Of a DNA stretch of 64,000 nucleotides, positions 10,935 to 21,549 are shown piece after piece. The stretch covers positions 11,201,501 through 11,265,500 of the forward strand of contig NC_092668.1 in NCBI RefSeq assembly GCF_032118995.1, in the 5' to 3' direction. This DNA comes from Asterias amurensis (taxonomy: Eukaryota > Echinodermata > Asteroidea > Forcipulatida > Asteriidae). The notes below the pieces were generated by a model that was not told the DNA's origin, ran no database searches, and saw only the letters and a program-made list of their open reading frames with translations. The translations under genes were made by a program, and so were the position numbers. How positions within the stretch are numbered: the stretch's first letter is position 1; each line of letters begins with the position of its first letter.

Positions 10935-11215
10935 TTAGTTCGGCAACGTCTTGAAACAAGGTTTTAAAAAATCTCTTTTGGTATCCATCGGCCCCTTTCG
11001 AAACCACGGTGTTGGCTTTGGATTTGGCTTCAGGCTCCGTCCTCTCGGCTGATCCCTTACGCGCGTACTCATCAAAGCACGCGCAATTGTCAAAGCAAAC
11101 CGCGGGGCAAGGCTAGCCTGAGCCGAATTTGGAGCCGAAACCATGGTTTCGAAAAGGGCCATCGTTTCTCTTCTGCATGAACAATGCATCAAACTGGAGA
11201 CTTTAAAACGCTAGG
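10935..11215. repeat. Inverted-repeat element with GGCTTCAGGCTCCG motifs
   Basis: CGAAACCACGGTGTTGGCTT and GGCTCCGTCCTCTC on the left pair with GAGCCGAATTTGGAGCCGAA and CCATGGTTTCG on the right, around CAAACCGCGGGGC. Related copies are at 11965-12170 and 44975-45105. Confidence 0.65.
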
Positions 11216-11964
11216 TGGCAGCATGCACTGTCATTGATGCCGTGGTTTTGGGCATGTGCACAATAGTTTTAGAACGGATTTACCTGGCTGTTGCATGTCA
11301 CTTTAGACCAGAAAAGTCACCCATTGTACATCGTTTGTTTCCTTTAAAGTCTATTATACTATGTGGTTTATTTTTCGCAACAGTTTATCCTTTTTTGTTT
11401 TCAGTTGTTTTATAATTCAAATGTTTCTTTCTTTCTCGTAACTATGGCAACGCAGCGAATGACGAGTTGATCCTAAACTTCATAATGGAAGACCTATTCT
11501 GATGAACATTTCCACTGCGCATGCTCTTGTGCATTCGAGCATACGTACTTGGAGTGACTGTGTCAACGCAATAGTGTGTGACGAGTGCGAAGGAAGTGTT
11601 TTCTTATAATTCTGAACTGAAAACATCGTAAAAGATATTTAAAAGTTAATCATGGTGTATCAATAAAAGGGTGGTTAAACAACCCCAATTGCTTTATGTT
11701 GATTTTTGTTTTGTTTTTCTATATAGCATTCTGTGTTATAAATTATTAATAATGAGTAATTAAGAAGGATTTATACTTGGCATGGTGTGGGTAAAATCAG
11801 GAGAGGTTTCGGTAGCGCCATGTGTTAATCACAGTTTTGTGACGTCACTATCTCATAATACTCGTAACGTATCGTAACGTAACGTGATAATCCGATAGAG
11901 GGCGTGCTTTTTGTTCTTGAATTTATTTCGGGACGACTGTCTGAAGATGCAAATCATCAAACGA
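11216..11964. other. No gene seen
   Basis: Short open frames only. A CGTAACGTATCGTAACGT run near 11864 is the only local structure noticed. Confidence 0.45.
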
Positions 11965-12170
11965 CTCTATTCGAAAATCACGGCTTCGGCTTTGGATTCA
12001 TCCCTGGCCGCAGTTGTTTTTGCAATATTGCGCGTCCTTTTCGCACGTTCTCAGGGCTTCAGGCGAGAGGACGGAGCCTGAAGCCGAATACAACCATGAC
12101 CATGGCAGCGAGGCTGGAAAATAATCCATGCTTGAAACCAAGATTGCGTAACGCATCGGCTTTCAGACTG
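11965..12170. repeat. Second copy of the GGCTTCAGGCTCCG element
   Basis: ACGGCTTCGGCTTTGGATTC on the left and GAGGACGGAGCCTGAAGCCG on the right form imperfect inverted ends, as at 10935-11215. Confidence 0.55.
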
Positions 12171-12472
12171 TGAACCGTTAATTATAAGGGCCGGCAAGCA
12201 TCACCCATTATTATAACATAAACAATATTAAATTAATCCGCAAACAAAGATGATGTATTAACAAAACAGTCCTTATCGGTGACAAATAGATTGGAGATGG
12301 TGACATCTCAGAATCACACACACAGGGCTATTGGGCTATTGACAAACAAAGAATAGTCGGTGACATCTCTGGACAGACCCAGTGGTTACAATACAAATCG
12401 TTCTGGTACACAAAAGCTTCATTTGCACTCATGACCACGATGTACAAGGTAAGTGTTGGACAATTTTAGTTG

Positions 12473-12785
12473 TTAAAGGCAGTGGACACTATTGGTAATT
12501 GTCAAAGGCTAGCCTCCACAGTTGGTGTATCTCAACATATGCATAAAATAACAAACCTGTGAAAATTTGAGCTCAATCGGTCATCGAACTTGCGAGATAA
12601 TAATGAAAGAAAAAATACCCTAGTTGACTTCGAGAATTACTTCTTTCTCAAAAACTATGGCACTTCCGAGGGAGCCATTTCTTACAATGTTTTATACCAT
12701 CAACCTCTCCCCTTACTCGTGATCAAGAAAGGTTTTACGCTAATAATTTTTTTGAGTAATTACCAATAGTGTCCACTGCCTTTAA
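12473..12785 (+). repeat. Family A element with internal deletion
   Basis: Ends are intact (TTAAAGGCAGTGGACACTAT; AGTGTCCACTGCCTTTAA). The central GAGGTCTC palindrome is missing, leaving GACTTCGAGAATTACTTC. Confidence 0.85.
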
Positions 12786-12857
12786 ATGGTTCCAGTTTCA
12801 TTGCTCTGCTTACCATTGGCGCTTGCTTCTAGCATATTATTTTACGGGCTAGAAATT

Positions 12858-13244
12858 AAAGGAACACGTTGCCTTGAATCGGTCGAGTTGGTCTTTGAAA
12901 AGCGTTTGTAACCGATTTTTATAAAATGCATATGGGTAGAAAGATGTTGTAAAAGTAGAATACAATGATCCACACAAACATGCCTCGAAATTGCGTGGTT
13001 TTCCTTTTACCTCGTCGACTAACACGTCGGCCATTTATGGGGGTCAAAATTTTGACTCCCACAAATGGCCGACCGTGTTTGTTCGCACAGTAGAAGGAAA
13101 ACCACGCAATTTCGAGGCAAACTTGTGTGGATCATTGTATTCTACTTTTAAAACATCTTTCCAACCATATGCATTATATACAAAACGGTTACAAACGCTT
13201 TTGTTTTGACCAACTCGTCCGATCCAAGGCAACGTGTTCCTTTA
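12858..13244. repeat. Family C long palindrome, copy 1
   Basis: About 190-base arms starting AAAGGAACACGTTGCC and ending GGCAACGTGTTCCTTT. The centre is near GTCAAAATTTTGAC. Arms differ at scattered positions. The same element occurs at 35838-36222. Opposite-strand open frames here are arm artefacts. Confidence 0.92.
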
Positions 13245-13952
13245 ATTCTGGTGTGCGTTACTCCACGATTTACTATAGGCATTCTTCGCTTACAAAAAAA
13301 AAGCTAGCAGAAATTCGGCGCTTGCCGAAAATGGTTCTTGTATAAAGCGCAGAATTCGGAAGTAAGCAGAGCCATGAATTTGGGCCCTGGTGGTGCTATT
13401 CAGAGTATACCTTTTGGAACCGTTGGAATGTATCAATCTATAAAAATGATATATACAATAAAACTGACCAATGCAATTTCGCTTCACAAGGGCGGTGTCG
13501 TTTTAAAGATTAATCATATGACTACCACTTCTTATATTATTAAAGACTGTTTTGATAAAAAATGTGATAATATTTGTCCATATTACTGCAGTACTTCGAA
13601 GTGAAATATTGATCAACATGCATTATATATATACTATCCACAGCTGATGTACGTTTTTAGTGCCATTAATTTTAAGAGTCATTAACAAACATCTATATGG
13701 CTTAATATACAGAACGTGTAAAGGGAAGGTAGGCCTATACGTTTGGGAACCACTCTTAGTGGCAATAAAAAGTGACCTACTGGTTCATAAAGCCAATGAC
13801 AGCTTTCGATAGTATATAAAATATAACATGTTGAGAAACATTCACTATAATATAGAGAATGTTTCATGTCAAGTAATGTGAAGTAATGTGGTTTTTCAAA
13901 ACACATCAGTTGTTTGCCTTCAAATTTCATCCTATAAGTGCAGGAAAATGCA

Positions 13953-14336
13953 TAAAGGCAGTGGACACTATTGGTAATTGTCAAAGACTAGCCTTCACAG
14001 TTGGTGTTTCTCAACATGCATAAAATAACAAACCTGTGAAAATTTGAGCTCAATCGGTCATCAAAGTTGCGAGATAATGATGAAAGAAGAAAACACCCTT
14101 GTCACACGAAGTTGTGTGCGTTTTGATGGTTGATTTCGAAACCTCAAGTTCTAAACTTGAGGTCTCGAAATCAAATTCGTGGAAAATTACTTCTTTCTCC
14201 AAAACTATATGGCACTTTAGAGGGAGCTGTTTCTCACAATGTTTTATACCACCAACCTCTCCCCATTACTTGTCACCAAGAAAGGTTTTATGCTAATACT
14301 TAATATTTTGAGTAATAGTATGTCCACTGCCTTTAA
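13953..14336 (+). repeat. Family A element, full length
   Basis: AAAGGCAGTGGACACTATTG to TGTCCACTGCCTTTAA with the full inner palindrome CGAAACCTCAAGTTC / CTTGAGGTCTCG. Confidence 0.88.
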
Positions 14337-14374
14337 AGGCATTATTCTTCTGGTCCCGAGAATGGTACAGGGGA

Positions 14375-14582
14375 TGGGGGAATTTTCTGACGTTAGGCGA
14401 TGGGACTGAAAATCAAGGGACTCCCAAGGGATTGGTGCTTGAATCAAGTCTAAAATATACCCGGACTCCAGGTTATATTAAACCAGAAGAGGATCCGGCC
14501 CCACGTACGGGACCATAGACTTGACTCAAGTCCCAATCCCGTGAAAGTCCTTTTATCTTCATTTCCATCGCCTAACGTCTCC
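14375..14582. repeat. Palindromic element with AGGCGATGG and CCATCGCCT ends
   Basis: TCTGACGTTAGGCGATGG on the left pairs with CCATCGCCTAACGTCT on the right. The inner arms CTTGAATCAAGTCTA and TAGACTTGACTCAAG also pair. Fragments of the same words occur at 14640-14660 and 22197-22232. Confidence 0.75.
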
Positions 14583-15530
14583 CCAACCAGAACCACAATA
14601 GCTGCACTTTGACGGCGGGTATAGTAGGGACCTCTCGCATGAGAACGGGACTTGAATCAAAGCTAACTATAACAGTTGTAGATTGTAGTAAACACTTCAA
14701 AGATAATAGAGCGCCGCTTGGCGCAAGATATGGAACTCGGGCTAAAATGTGAAATCCCACTGGACGCCATTTTGGCAAAGTACTCTTTTGTGCAGATCAG
14801 CACAGACAATGACAGTTCCTATCAATGGGAAACCAAACATTAACACGCTAAAATGGCTCCCATGCGTATTTCACGTTTAACATTAGATGTTTCGCATCTT
14901 GCGCCTTCGTCCCTGTACAATCTTCAGTTTCCATCAACACAGTGCTTCAAGCTTAACATTCCTAGTTTGACTGATGGGATTTGTATATAAGCTTGTACCA
15001 TGGCACTGCATTAAGGATTATGTAACTGCCATAAGCAGATCAAAATGGTTGCTCTGGTTACATACACCAGAGATATCAGAGGAATGGCAAAACAACAGCA
15101 CGCGAGTCCAATAACAAGAATGCAGGGGCTGCTGATTGTGCACTGCAGCACTTTGTAACCCCGTATAAAGTTCAACATAAATTGCATAAAAAGTAAACAG
15201 TTTTTAACAACAAACAAAAAAGCAAACTCGGCGCCTACAACCTCGACACCTTGCCAACTCGGCACATGTACAAATACAAACTCGGCACCCAGTTGAAAAA
15301 GTTAGATTTTGCGAGGTGCCGAAAAGTATCCGGTTCACAAAAAACATGGCTTCTTAGTCTGGTTTCAAGCGTCTGGAGTAGCTTATTGGGATAAGTTATA
15401 CATGGCTAAGACTATGGTCCTCAGAGACGGTGTAGCATAACCGTTACACCATTGTCATGACTTTTTGGTCAAAAATGGACTTGTAAAAACAAAAATTATA
15501 TAAACACTTGACTATTTTTTTGTTTAACAG
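14583..15530. other. Upstream region of YHYH copy A
   Basis: No coding similarity. An untranslated exon is likely somewhere here because the copy A ATG directly follows an acceptor at 15530, but I cannot place it. Confidence 0.4.
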
Positions 15531-16973
15531 ATGGCGTCGTTAGCCGGTGTCTTTTTGGCCGCCTTGGTGACCCTGTCTTGCGCCCTCACAGATGAACAAA
15601 TCTCTGTCTTCATGACGACCGAGATGGTGGAGACCAACACGGGTCTGATGGGCGTGATATCGATCGAGACGGCCGACGGGATGCACACCATTACGAGTAA
15701 CGGTGTCCCTGATCATGTGACTCCCGAGTATCCGAGAATGGGCAACCCGAACGACATTGAGACCCAATCCCACTTGTGGACGGTACCGGTTAATCCCAGC
15801 GTTGCTGACTCCAACACAGCGCTTCCCATGGGACCAATTGGTGTTGCCATCAATGGTATCCCATTATTCAACCCCTTCACCATAACAGGTACAAAGACAT
15901 TCCAAATGATAATTTTTAGAGAATTTACAATACAGGGCGCCACCAGTAGTTTGTCCTGCAAGAGTTCATCTCCATAAGCCATTTTGAGATATGGTGGAGA
16001 CGCTCTTAACTATAATAGTGTTGTGGCCGAGCGACTTCAAACCCTGGTGTTTCTGATAAGCAGAGTGCTGGGGTTCGATTCCCCGTCGTGACACCTGTGT
16101 TTTTACGCAAGACACTTAACCACGATGCTTTGTCCTTCGGATGGGACGGTAAAGCCGTTGGTCCCGTGTGTTGTGTAAAATGCAGTGCACTATCGAAACG
16201 AGAAGGGGTTTGCCCCGCTGTTCCTGGTTTGGTGGCTGCACATTGCACCACAGCACCTTGTCAGCCATTAGAATCTCGGTCCATTGTGCTATTTATTAAA
16301 AAGAGTACCACAATTACTTCGTCCTGACTTAAGATGGGTCCAGAGTTTTTAGTGAAACCGACGGCTGTTTAGTTGATCTTCCCATAGTAAGTTTACGAAC
16401 CAATTAGCTTGTCTTGTCTTTACTGCACAAACCGCCGCCACTGGGCTATAACCGTGCAGACCCTCATGCATGCATGCTCCTACTCCTATACTATTTGTTT
16501 TGGCTTTGTTTCTCTTTCCAGGTGAAGACGCGGTATTGACTGAGACTTTTGACAGTTGTGACGGCCATCCTGATCCCAAGGGAGTCTACCACTATCACAA
16601 GCAGCCCGCGTCTTGCGTGTTCACCATCGTGGACGGGGAACCATCGTCAATCATCGGTGTGGCATTAGATGGGTTCCCGATCTACGGCCCCATCGATGAG
16701 AATGGCAACACGTTAACATCAGATGATCTAGACGAGTGTCATGGTCGGTATGTTAACGGGGAGTACAGGTACCACACAACGGCTGATTTCCCGTACATTT
16801 TAGGGTGTTTTAAGGGCGAGTATACAGCTTCGGGCGGTGGTCCCCCCGGCCCACCGGCCGGGGGTGGCAGTCTCCCACCACCTGAAACAACTGACCCTAT
16901 TAATGGTCAGAAAATCGTCCAAGGTACAGTTGTGTTAACAGTGCTTGGCTTGGTTCTTTCATTTGTTGTTTAG
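15531..16973 (+). CDS. YHYH-domain protein, secreted and probably GPI-anchored, copy A
   Basis: Two exons: 15531-15888 and 16522-16973, phase 1, donor ACAG|GTACAA, acceptor CTTTCCAG. The product is 269 aa. Residues 1-19 (SLAGVFLAALVTLSCA core) are a signal peptide. The YHYH domain follows: NGVPDH near residue 62, GPIGVAINGIPLFNP near 102-115, CDGHP, GVYHYHKQP (YHYH 142-145), ALDGFPIYGP, LDECHGR, a second YRYH, and FPYILGC. The tail is rich in Gly and Pro, then ends in a hydrophobic segment (VVLTVLGLVLSFVV) with nothing after it, as in a GPI-anchor signal. The family is known mostly as an uncharacterised conserved domain, so no reaction is assigned. The ATG follows an acceptor-like TTTGTTTAACAG directly, so an untranslated first exon is likely. 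Copy B is its tandem paralogue about 4.6 kb downstream. The intron contains a complete tRNA-derived SINE. Confidence 0.85.
16019..16328 (+). repeat. tRNA-derived SINE (Leu/Ser-type head)
   Basis: The head has an A-box-like TGGCCGAGCGA, an extra-arm-like stretch and a B box GGGGTTCGATTCCCC. The body contains CACTTAACCACGATGC, CCTTCGGATGGGACGGTAAA and GGTTTGCCCCGC. It lies in the single intron of YHYH copy A in the sense direction. Confidence 0.8.
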
Positions 16974-17035
16974 AAACGCCCATTGCGCAAGCGCTAGCTG
17001 TTGAATGAGGTGCATCACTCAGCCCACCAGGGCCC

Positions 17036-17276
17036 AATTTCATGGCTCTGCTTACTGTAAGCACAGAATCTGCGCTTACGGAAGCAGGGAATTCTGTGCT
17101 TACGGCAAGCGTATTTCACGGGTTAGCGGCGAATTTGGGCTTCTGCGCGTGCGTATTTCACGTTACTAGGCATTCTACGCTTACAAGGCTAGCGCAGAAA
17201 TTCGGCGCTTGCACGTAAGCGGGGAATCGTGATCGTAAGCGCAGAATTCGGCGGTAAGCAGTGCCATGAAATTGTC
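17036..17276. repeat. Family K-like element (GCGCAGAATTCGG type)
   Basis: Ends CAATTTCATGGCTCTGCTTA and TAAGCAGTGCCATGAAATTG are inverted. The inside has repeated GCGCTTACGG, GTATTTCACG and GCAGAAATTCGGCGC. Related copies are at 13312-13392 (partial) and 37345-37535. Confidence 0.7.
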
Positions 17277-17523
17277 ACACTAGAAGCTTGTCTCACTAGA
17301 AGCTTGTCTAGTATTTGCGATAAAAGTCTATGGAAAATTACCTGGTAATCTAACCTGTCACCTAGCTCTCCAAGTCCAAAGTCTCCCATTGAACTGAGTA
17401 TACTTTGAGAAGACGTTGCTTTGTACTAACCGCTATAGAACATGCAATGTCATCCAAAACAAAAATCTTTACTTCGTAAGAGATGTTAAAATTTAATTTG
17501 CAACAGGGATAAAGAATACTAAT

Positions 17524-17690
17524 TTTGGATTCAACCCATACACTGATGTGTGTTAGCACTGTATACTCAGTACTTTCCCGAGTCCTGTTAAAAAATATCA
17601 CAGGCATGTTTACTCGGGTGGGATTCGAACCGACGACCCTTGCAATTCTAGAGCAGTGTCTTACCAACTATAGACTACCGAGGTTGCCGT
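17524..17690 (-). repeat. tRNA-derived SINE
   Basis: The minus strand starts with a tRNA-like head: CTCGGTAGTCTATAGTTGG (A box) and GTCGGTTCGAATCCCACC (B box). The body follows with AACATGCCTGTGATATT and ends near CAACCCATACACTG. A body fragment recurs at 24050-24112. Confidence 0.75.
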
Positions 17691-18189
17691 TAGCTAGAGG
17701 CAGTTCTATTATTGTTCGAAAATTGTCTTGGCAATGATCAAGTAATTTTGTGAAGTAAATAATATTTTTAATTGGCTGGCTTATGTATAAAATAATTTCC
17801 TATTTTATTTTGTTTTAAAACTTGTTATCATAATTGTAATTATATTTCCTTCTATTTTTGTATAATTGTCTTTATTTGAGAGCTACACGCCTGCGGGCAA
17901 CGGTGATTAATTTCAACTTTTTATTTCTTGTCACTACGTTGGGCCTCTTGTACTGTATGTTCATTGATTTTATGTACTTTGTGTGTTTGTTTGATGCCAG
18001 GTAAATAAATACAAATAATACTGAATTGTCAGCAGACACATTAGCAGCCATTTGAGGTATTTTATTTGAATCATCTATATGTCGTATGTTGTATAATACA
18101 ATTATTTAACAGCGAATTTATTGAACATTGAGAAATTGGATAGAATAGTGAGGGAAAAGATGCATAATATATTATGTTGTTATGGTGAG
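17691..18189. other. LINE-like tail region; no gene seen
   Basis: AT-rich. 17880-18015 ends GATGCCAGGTAAATAAATAC and resembles the 3' tail of a non-LTR element, without coding sequence that I can assign. Confidence 0.35.
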
Positions 18190-18364
18190 CTTCCGGTGTG
18201 GCGGTTTCAGTCTTCCGCCGTGTTCAGTTTTCCGGGACTCAGTACGGCACATAACAATATTGACTACTTTCGCTTGCTGTGCGCAGGCGTCGCATGACGT
18301 AATGTTACCGTATTTGGTTATTGGGAAAACTGAAGACGGCGGAAAGTAGAAACCGCCACACCAG
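18190..18364. repeat. Inverted-repeat element with GTGTGGCGGTTTC ends
   Basis: About 38-base imperfect ends (GTGTGGCGGTTTCAGTCTTC and GGCGGAAAGTAGAAACCGCC) flank about 90 bases. Confidence 0.75.
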
Positions 18365-19589
18365 GGTTCCCTTGTTTGGTCTTTTACACAATGTAACAAC
18401 GGACCCCACAAGGAACTCAAGTTGGACACATAGTTCTTTTGTAAATGGACTATTGAACAACAATAGTAAAACCCCACAAACCGGTTCCGTAAGGTGGTGT
18501 ATGGGGTGAATATGGTTTTCCTTTCATTCATGGGTATTTATTATGGGTATACACATTCAAACCGGGGACCTACAACAAAAGGGGACAAATAGGGTCCACG
18601 GTTCGGGTCCACAGTTGGGAAACGTGTATACAAAACCAACGGGAGCCAAAAAGCTAAACAAAAAAGGACTTCATCAGTGTATGCTGATTAATGATGATTA
18701 TTATTATTTCGTAGACGTCAGAGACGGTGTGGCCGGAGATCATGAGTGCCCCCCCCCCACCCCGCCCCCATACGACGATTTGTATGCAAAATTCTTCTGA
18801 TAGCGCCCTCTTTTTAATCACACTCCCACAACCCACTTTCATTTCCATATTACTGGAGAGGACACATCTCCCGGGACACCGAATCCCTGGGACACCGGCA
18901 TGTTCATCTTACAATTGACATAATAATATTACCAAATTTAGGCTTGAAGGTTATATAAAGCAGTAATTTGGTTTCGTAACTCTTGTCTGGGTCTTTATTA
19001 AAGACTTTCATGAAGAATCCTACCAAGTAATACTAGTCCAGTGACGAAGGTGACTGATGAGGCTTAAGAAGAAATCGATGAGATTTTCTTAACAATACTG
19101 TGTTACGCAACACAACCCACGTCAGTATGCGCGTTACATGACTATGACCACATTATGTCAACAAGTGAAGTATCATTAATTTGCAAGTCACCGGAGCCAG
19201 AGTACGGACAACAAACACCGGACACATTTTCTTGGAGTCCATGCTAAGTTTCCTGGAAATTTCAAGGGTCGACTTGTTGGCTGCTCAGTGAAGATGGAAG
19301 GTAAGATATACTATTTATTGCCAATAGAATAAGGGTGCACTTATTTGCCTTCTTCATTCGTCGTAGGTAGATGGCATGGGGATTTATTCAACTTTTTGTT
19401 GACTGTATGTAGCGGTCGAAATGCTTGTAGCATTTCTCGAGATATCTCACTTCTCTGGATTGCGTGATTGAATGTTGCTTTTGATCACAATGTGTTAATT
19501 GAGGTTCGACTAACTCTCCCGTCTGCCTGTATTGTGCGTATAGTGCAAAAGAGGGCCGTTGTCGCATGCAATCAATACTATTCGGAGGA
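18365..19589. other. No gene seen
   Basis: Includes a C run near 18751 and scattered short frames. No repeat family recognised. Confidence 0.4.
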
Positions 19590-19975
19590 CAGTATTGCAC
19601 ATGCAAAAATGTCCGCCGGACGCTGCTGCATAATGCAATTGTGTCCGCCCGGACACATTTGCATATGCAATTGTGTCCGCCCCGTGCAAAACATAAACGC
19701 CCTTGGTCGACGGAACACGTTCGTCACTTTTTTTTTTAAAGCTAAGTGCATGTCATGATAACATGGGAATTCGTTCGGCTGTTGGGTATTCGCTGCAATC
19801 ATAAAATATGTGAAGTACGTAGGTTCAGTGCATGCACGCTCGCTTACGCGCGCACATACATGTACAGTCATGTACATGTCCGCCGGACGGTTTTGCATAG
19901 CCCCGGACATGATTGCATATGCAAAATTGTCCAGAGCGGACAGTATTGCACGGCGGACACAATTGCATCTAACAC
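19590..19975. repeat. Two clusters of ATTGCATATGCAA / GTCCGCCGGAC motifs
   Basis: 19590-19690 and 19868-19972 each contain several copies of a self-complementary word (ATTGCATATGCAA or close variants) alternating with GTGTCCGCC and its complement GGCGGACAC. About 170 bases of ordinary sequence separates them. Confidence 0.75.
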
Positions 19976-19984
19976 CGGAAAAAA

Positions 19985-20063
19985 GTTTCCTTATGGCGCC
20001 ACCGCATTTTCAATCGATATGAAATAATAATAGTATCTAATTTACCTCAATGAGATATACCTT
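19985..20063. repeat. Family G element, partial
   Basis: GTTTCCTTATGGCGCCACCG to CCTCAATGAGATATACC. The second end is missing. Inverted with respect to 7266-7394. Confidence 0.6.
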
Positions 20064-20710
20064 AAAAGTTATCCATCATCAAGACCCAAAAATATTTAAC
20101 ACCTGCCGTCGATTTCACGAAACGCTAGGATTGATCCTATCTCGAGTTAGGACGAGTAACTCGACGGCAGCTTCCCTGGTGGGGGTTGGGTGACCTGCGG
20201 ATCACCCAATGTGGGGACAGACTGATAAAAGACTCGGATCAAACCCTCTTAATACATCAATATGATGACTCGTTACTACTCTTGTTGAAAAGATTCTTGT
20301 CAGTGTGACCATGGAGGTAACCTCCATGACCGCGACTATTCTTGCCGACATGTATAACCATAGAGTAAGGACATGGAGAAACATGTACATCCATGGTGTA
20401 AACCATATCGTTGTCGGGTTGAACCCGGTCACAATGGTACCATCCTGTACCCGTACAACAGTCTGGTACTGTTAAACAAACAATGTATTTTACTGCAAGA
20501 ATGTCATGTATTGTGATATGCCTGAATGAAGTATTATTATATTATTATAAAAGGATTGTGGCTTTCCTTGCAGTATGACTAATATACCCTCGCTGTATAA
20601 TTCCTCCATGGTAATTAATACTAACCAACAGTAGTATTGTTGGATTAACCCGGTCACAGTAGTACCATCCCGTACCTGCGCGTAATAGTGAGGTAACTGT
20701 GTATAAAGTC
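20064..20710. other. Intergenic with a diverged direct repeat
   Basis: AACCCGGTCACAATGGTACC near 20423 and AACCCGGTCACAGTAGTACC near 20648 are two copies about 225 bases apart. A partial family F end (GTCGATTTCACGAAACG) lies at 20108. No gene. Confidence 0.45.
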
Positions 20711-20712
20711 AA

Positions 20713-21023
20713 CGGTACTGGACACTCAAAGTTATTGTCAGCATAAAAACTTACTTGGTAAAGAGCAAATGAAGAGCAAAAGAAACAGCTCCCTCTGAGG
20801 TAAAGTAGTATTTGAGAAAGAGGTAAAGTTCTCACTGAAATAAAAAAACTTCGGACCTGAAGCCTTTGATTGGGCATTTGAAAGCACACACATTTTGTGG
20901 ATCATTATTCTCTTGCAACTCCGATGACCAATTGAGTAAAAAAAAAATCACAGGGTTATTTTATGCATTTGTGTTGGGATACACGTATACTACTCTTTGA
21001 CAATTACTAAAGGTGTCAAGTGC
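20713..21023 (-). repeat. Family A element, old diverged copy
   Basis: ACTGGACACTCAAAGTTATT to AAAGGTGTCAAGTGCTTTAA with many substitutions. It meets the next family A copy head to head at a shared TTTAAAG. Confidence 0.7.
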
Positions 21024-21415
21024 TTTAAAGCCAGTGGACACTATTGGTTGATGTCAAAGACCAGTCTATCTCACTTGCTGTATCTCAACATATGCATAAA
21101 ATAACAAACCTGTGAAAATTTGAGCTCGATTGGTCGTCGGAGTTGCGAGATAACTATGAAAGAAAAACACCCTTGCACATAAAGTTGCGTGCTTTCAGAT
21201 GCTTGATTTCAAGACCTCAATTTCTTAACTTTAGGTCTCGAAATCAAACTCGTTGAAAATTACTTCTTGCTCGAAAACTACTCCACTTCAGAGGAAGCCG
21301 TTTCTCGCAATGTTTTATACGATCAACCACTCCCCATTAGTTATACTCGTTACCAAGTAAGGTTTTATGCTAATAATTATTTTGAGTAATTACCAATAGT
21401 GTCCACTGCCTTTAA
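21024..21415 (+). repeat. Family A element, full length
   Basis: AAAGCCAGTGGACACTATTG to AGTGTCCACTGCCTTTAA. It is much better preserved than its inverted neighbour at 20713-21023 and ends 134 bases before YHYH copy B. Confidence 0.88.
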
Positions 21416-21549
21416 TAAAAACTATTTCGACCATTGGCAGGTATAATAATTTTGGATAAGGCATAACTAATTCTAACTTTTGAATAGCAATTTTAAACAA
21501 CACTTTTAAGAAGATTTTAACTGATACTTTATTTTGTTTTTATAAAGCA

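Noticed and set aside
12849-13232. Four overlapping frames encoding similar peptides on both strands
   Set aside because: They are the two arms of a long palindrome.
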